From contig NC_013159.1 in NCBI RefSeq assembly GCF_000023865.1, positions 372,001 to 436,000 of the forward strand: a DNA stretch of 64,000 bases. Direction: 5' to 3'. This document shows, in pieces, positions 62,437 to 64,000 of the stretch (within the stretch, counting starts at the first letter, position 1; each line of letters starts with the position of its first letter). A program made the position numbers and the translations under genes. The DNA comes from Saccharomonospora viridis DSM 43017 (GTDB taxonomy: Bacteria > Actinomycetota > Actinomycetes > Mycobacteriales > Pseudonocardiaceae). Below the pieces are notes generated by a model, which did no database searches, was not told the origin of the DNA, and was given only the letters and a program-made list of their open reading frames with translations.

Positions 62437-62921
62437 GTGAGGAACAGTCTGTGACCAGCACCGAGACCGAGGCCGCTTACGACGCGGTCGTGACCAGCGA
62501 GACGCCCGCCGCCCCGGCGCCGTCTCGGGCTGCCGGGGGTACCGCGCAGACGGTGGGCCGTCGTAAGGAGGCGGTCGTCCGGGTGCGCATGGTTCCCGGC
62601 ACCGGCGAGTTCAGGTTGAACGGCAAGAGCCTCGAGCAGTACTTCCCGAACAAGGTTCACCAGCAGCTGATCCGTGAGCCGCTGGTCACCGTCGAGAAGG
62701 CCGAGTCGTTCGACGTCCACGCCCGCCTGCACGGCGGTGGTATCTCGGGTCAAGCAGGTGCGCTGCGGCTTGCGATCGCACGTGCATTGGCCGAGATCGA
62801 CAGCGATGACCGTCCTGCGCTGAAGAAGGCAGGCTTCCTCACGCGTGACGCTCGCGCGACCGAGCGTAAGAAGTACGGTCTGAAGAAGGCCCGTAAGGCC
62901 CCGCAGTACAGCAAGCGCTGA
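62433..62921 (+). CDS. rpsI: 30S ribosomal protein S9
   Basis: A protein of 162 aa starting at GTG. The first 38 residues are an Ala/Thr/Glu-rich extension; the core starts at [11 protein letters not shown] and ends [12 protein letters not shown], the tail that touches P-site tRNA. Followed by a strong terminator. Confidence 0.97.
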   Translation: MSEEQSVTSTETEAAYDAVVTSETPAAPAPSRAAGGTAQTVGRRKEAVVRVRMVPGTGEFRLNGKSLEQYFPNKVHQQLIREPLVTVEKAESFDVHARLHGGGISGQAGALRLAIARALAEIDSDDRPALKKAGFLTRDARATERKKYGLKKARKAPQYSKR

Positions 62922-62932
62922 CCTGGCTCATT

Positions 62933-62971
62933 CCAAGCGCCCGCCCGTTTTCGGGGTGGGCGCTTGGTTTG
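62933..62971 (+). terminator. Terminator after rpsI
   Basis: CCAAGCGCCCGCC pairs with GGTGGGCGCTTGG (one G-U) around a short loop, followed by TTTGTCTGT. Confidence 0.82.
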
Positions 62972-62995
62972 TCTGTGGCTCGTGTGTCGATGCGC

Positions 62996-63015
62996 ACGTT
63001 TAGCGGGCTAAACGT
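62996..63015. repeat. CGTTTAGC palindrome between rpsI and glmM, copy 1
   Basis: ACGTTTAGC-GG-GCTAAACGT, perfect 9-bp arms. A decayed right half (GCCTGCTCAACGTGGT) follows near 63043. Confidence 0.9.
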
Positions 63016-63076
63016 TGTCCGATGCATCTGGGATCGCATCCGGCCTGCTCAACGTGGTGTGAGCACTTCAGTGGCC

Positions 63077-63096
63077 ACGTTCAGCCCGCTAAACGT
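63077..63096. repeat. CGTTTAGC palindrome between rpsI and glmM, copy 2
   Basis: ACGTTCAGC-CC-GCTAAACGT; a single change on the left arm, CC centre. Confidence 0.86.
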
Positions 63097-63190
63097 TGTC
63101 GAGTGGCCGGTGGGGGCCAGGGCGTGCATCGTGGAATCGCTAGGTTATTTGTCGTCGGTTGTGTGCTCGCGATGACGGAGGTCGACGAAC

Positions 63191-64000
63191 ATGGCTCGCC
63201 TTTTCGGCACGGACGGGGTTCGCGGCCTCGCCAATGACGAGCTGACCCCGGAGCTGGCGCTCGCGCTCGCCGCCAGCGCGGCCCGTGTCCTCGCCGCTCA
63301 CGACCGTTCGCAGCGGCCGGTGGCCGTTGTGGGCAGGGATTCGAGGGCGAGTGGCGAGATGTTGGAGGCCGCCGTCGTCGCCGGACTGACGTCCGCGGGA
63401 GCGGATGTGCTGCGTGTCGGTGTTCTCCCCACCCCGGGGGTCGCCCACCTGGTCACCGAGCTGGGGGCCAATCTCGGCGTGATGATCTCCGCGTCGCACA
63501 ACCCGATGCCCGACAACGGCATCAAGTTGTTCGGTGAGGGAGGCCATAAACTCCCGGACGGCATCGAGGACGAGATCGAACGTGGTCTGAACGCCCAAGG
63601 GGCCCGTCCGACCGGTCCGCAGATCGGCCGCGTGTCGGATGTCGACGACGCTGTCGATCGGTATGTCGCACACCTCCTCGAGGCGGTGCCGGTGTCGCTG
63701 GGCGGGCTGCGGATCGTGGTGGACTGCGCCAACGGCGCGTCCTCGTTGGCGGCGCCGGACGCGTATCGCAAGGCGGGCGCCGAGGTGATCGCGCTGCACG
63801 CCGAACCCGATGGTGTGAACATCAACGACGGTTGCGGTTCCACGTGCCCGGAGGACCTGCAGGCCGCGGTGGTGGAGCACGGCGCCGACCTCGGTATCGC
63901 CCATGACGGGGACGCCGACCGCTGTCTTGCGGTGGACGCGGACGGGAACCTCGTCGACGGTGACCAGATCATGGCCATCCTCGCCGTCGCCATGGCTGAG
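63191..64000 (+). CDS. glmM: Phosphoglucosamine mutase, N-terminal part (cut by window end)
   Basis: Open from ATG 63191 (GGAGG ten bases upstream) to the window end, 270 residues visible of a protein usually about 445 aa. It converts glucosamine-6-phosphate to glucosamine-1-phosphate for peptidoglycan. Begins [15 protein letters not shown]; catalytic Ser loop [14 protein letters not shown] near 100; metal loop DGDADR near 240. rplM-rpsI-glmM is the order found in actinobacteria. Confidence 0.96.
   Translation, partial: MARLFGTDGVRGLANDELTPELALALAASAARVLAAHDRSQRPVAVVGRDSRASGEMLEAAVVAGLTSAGADVLRVGVLPTPGVAHLVTELGANLGVMISASHNPMPDNGIKLFGEGGHKLPDGIEDEIERGLNAQGARPTGPQIGRVSDVDDAVDRYVAHLLEAVPVSLGGLRIVVDCANGASSLAAPDAYRKAGAEVIALHAEPDGVNINDGCGSTCPEDLQAAVVEHGADLGIAHDGDADRCLAVDADGNLVDGDQIMAILAVAMAE

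Overview
The window is a high-GC actinobacterial chromosome segment. Gene content, order and protein sequence point to the Pseudonocardiaceae (Saccharomonospora/Amycolatopsis-like): an mce operon directly before rpoB, the whole str/S10/spc/alpha ribosomal region on one strand, and an ESX-4-type type VII secretion (T7SS) locus between truA and rplM, the same slot it occupies in Mycobacterium. GTG and TTG starts and 1-4 nt stop/start overlaps are frequent. The genus call is an inference. Layout: 1-4072 is the end of an mce lipid-import operon (C-terminus of MceE, MceF, two Mce-associated membrane proteins). 4404-11925 is rpoB-rpoC, with asparagine at the rifampicin-contact position usually occupied by serine (531, E. 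coli numbering). 12012-21102 is a leftward array: a YbaB/EbfC-like protein, a multispanning membrane protein, then three sets of an EspC-like small T7SS substrate, an EspA-like WxG-containing large protein and a membrane-anchored protein of unknown family. 21509-43452 carries rpsL-rpsG-fusA-tuf, the S10 and spc operons, secY-adk-map, infA-rpmJ-rpsM-(61-codon ORF)-rpsK-rpsD-rpoA-rplQ; truA follows. 44282-46154 holds a DUF559/AbiEi-like gene and an uncharacterised gene coupled to eccE. 46151-60293 is the ESX-4-type core: eccE, eccB, mycP, eccD, fused eccC, an Hsp70-like membrane protein (Rv3446c type) and two WXG100 substrates. After a DUF4333 protein and a lipoprotein come rplM-rpsI and the 5' part of glmM, cut by the window end. 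How the parts connect: the 12-21 kb array encodes predicted T7SS substrates (SWG turn plus YxxxD/E signal) but no machinery, while the 46-60 kb locus encodes a complete machine including EccE, so the two are plausible partners about 25 kb apart. The most striking unexplained signal is a family of about 18 short palindromes, core CGTTTAGC-NN-GCTAAACG, found between genes from 14.5 kb to the end. The outer arms differ between copies yet stay self-complementary, which suggests selection for a hairpin. Several copies lie in frame inside genes (truA, the Hsp70-like gene, the DUF4333 gene) and one supplies the stop codon of map. No tRNA, rRNA, insertion sequence, prophage or CRISPR array was recognised.
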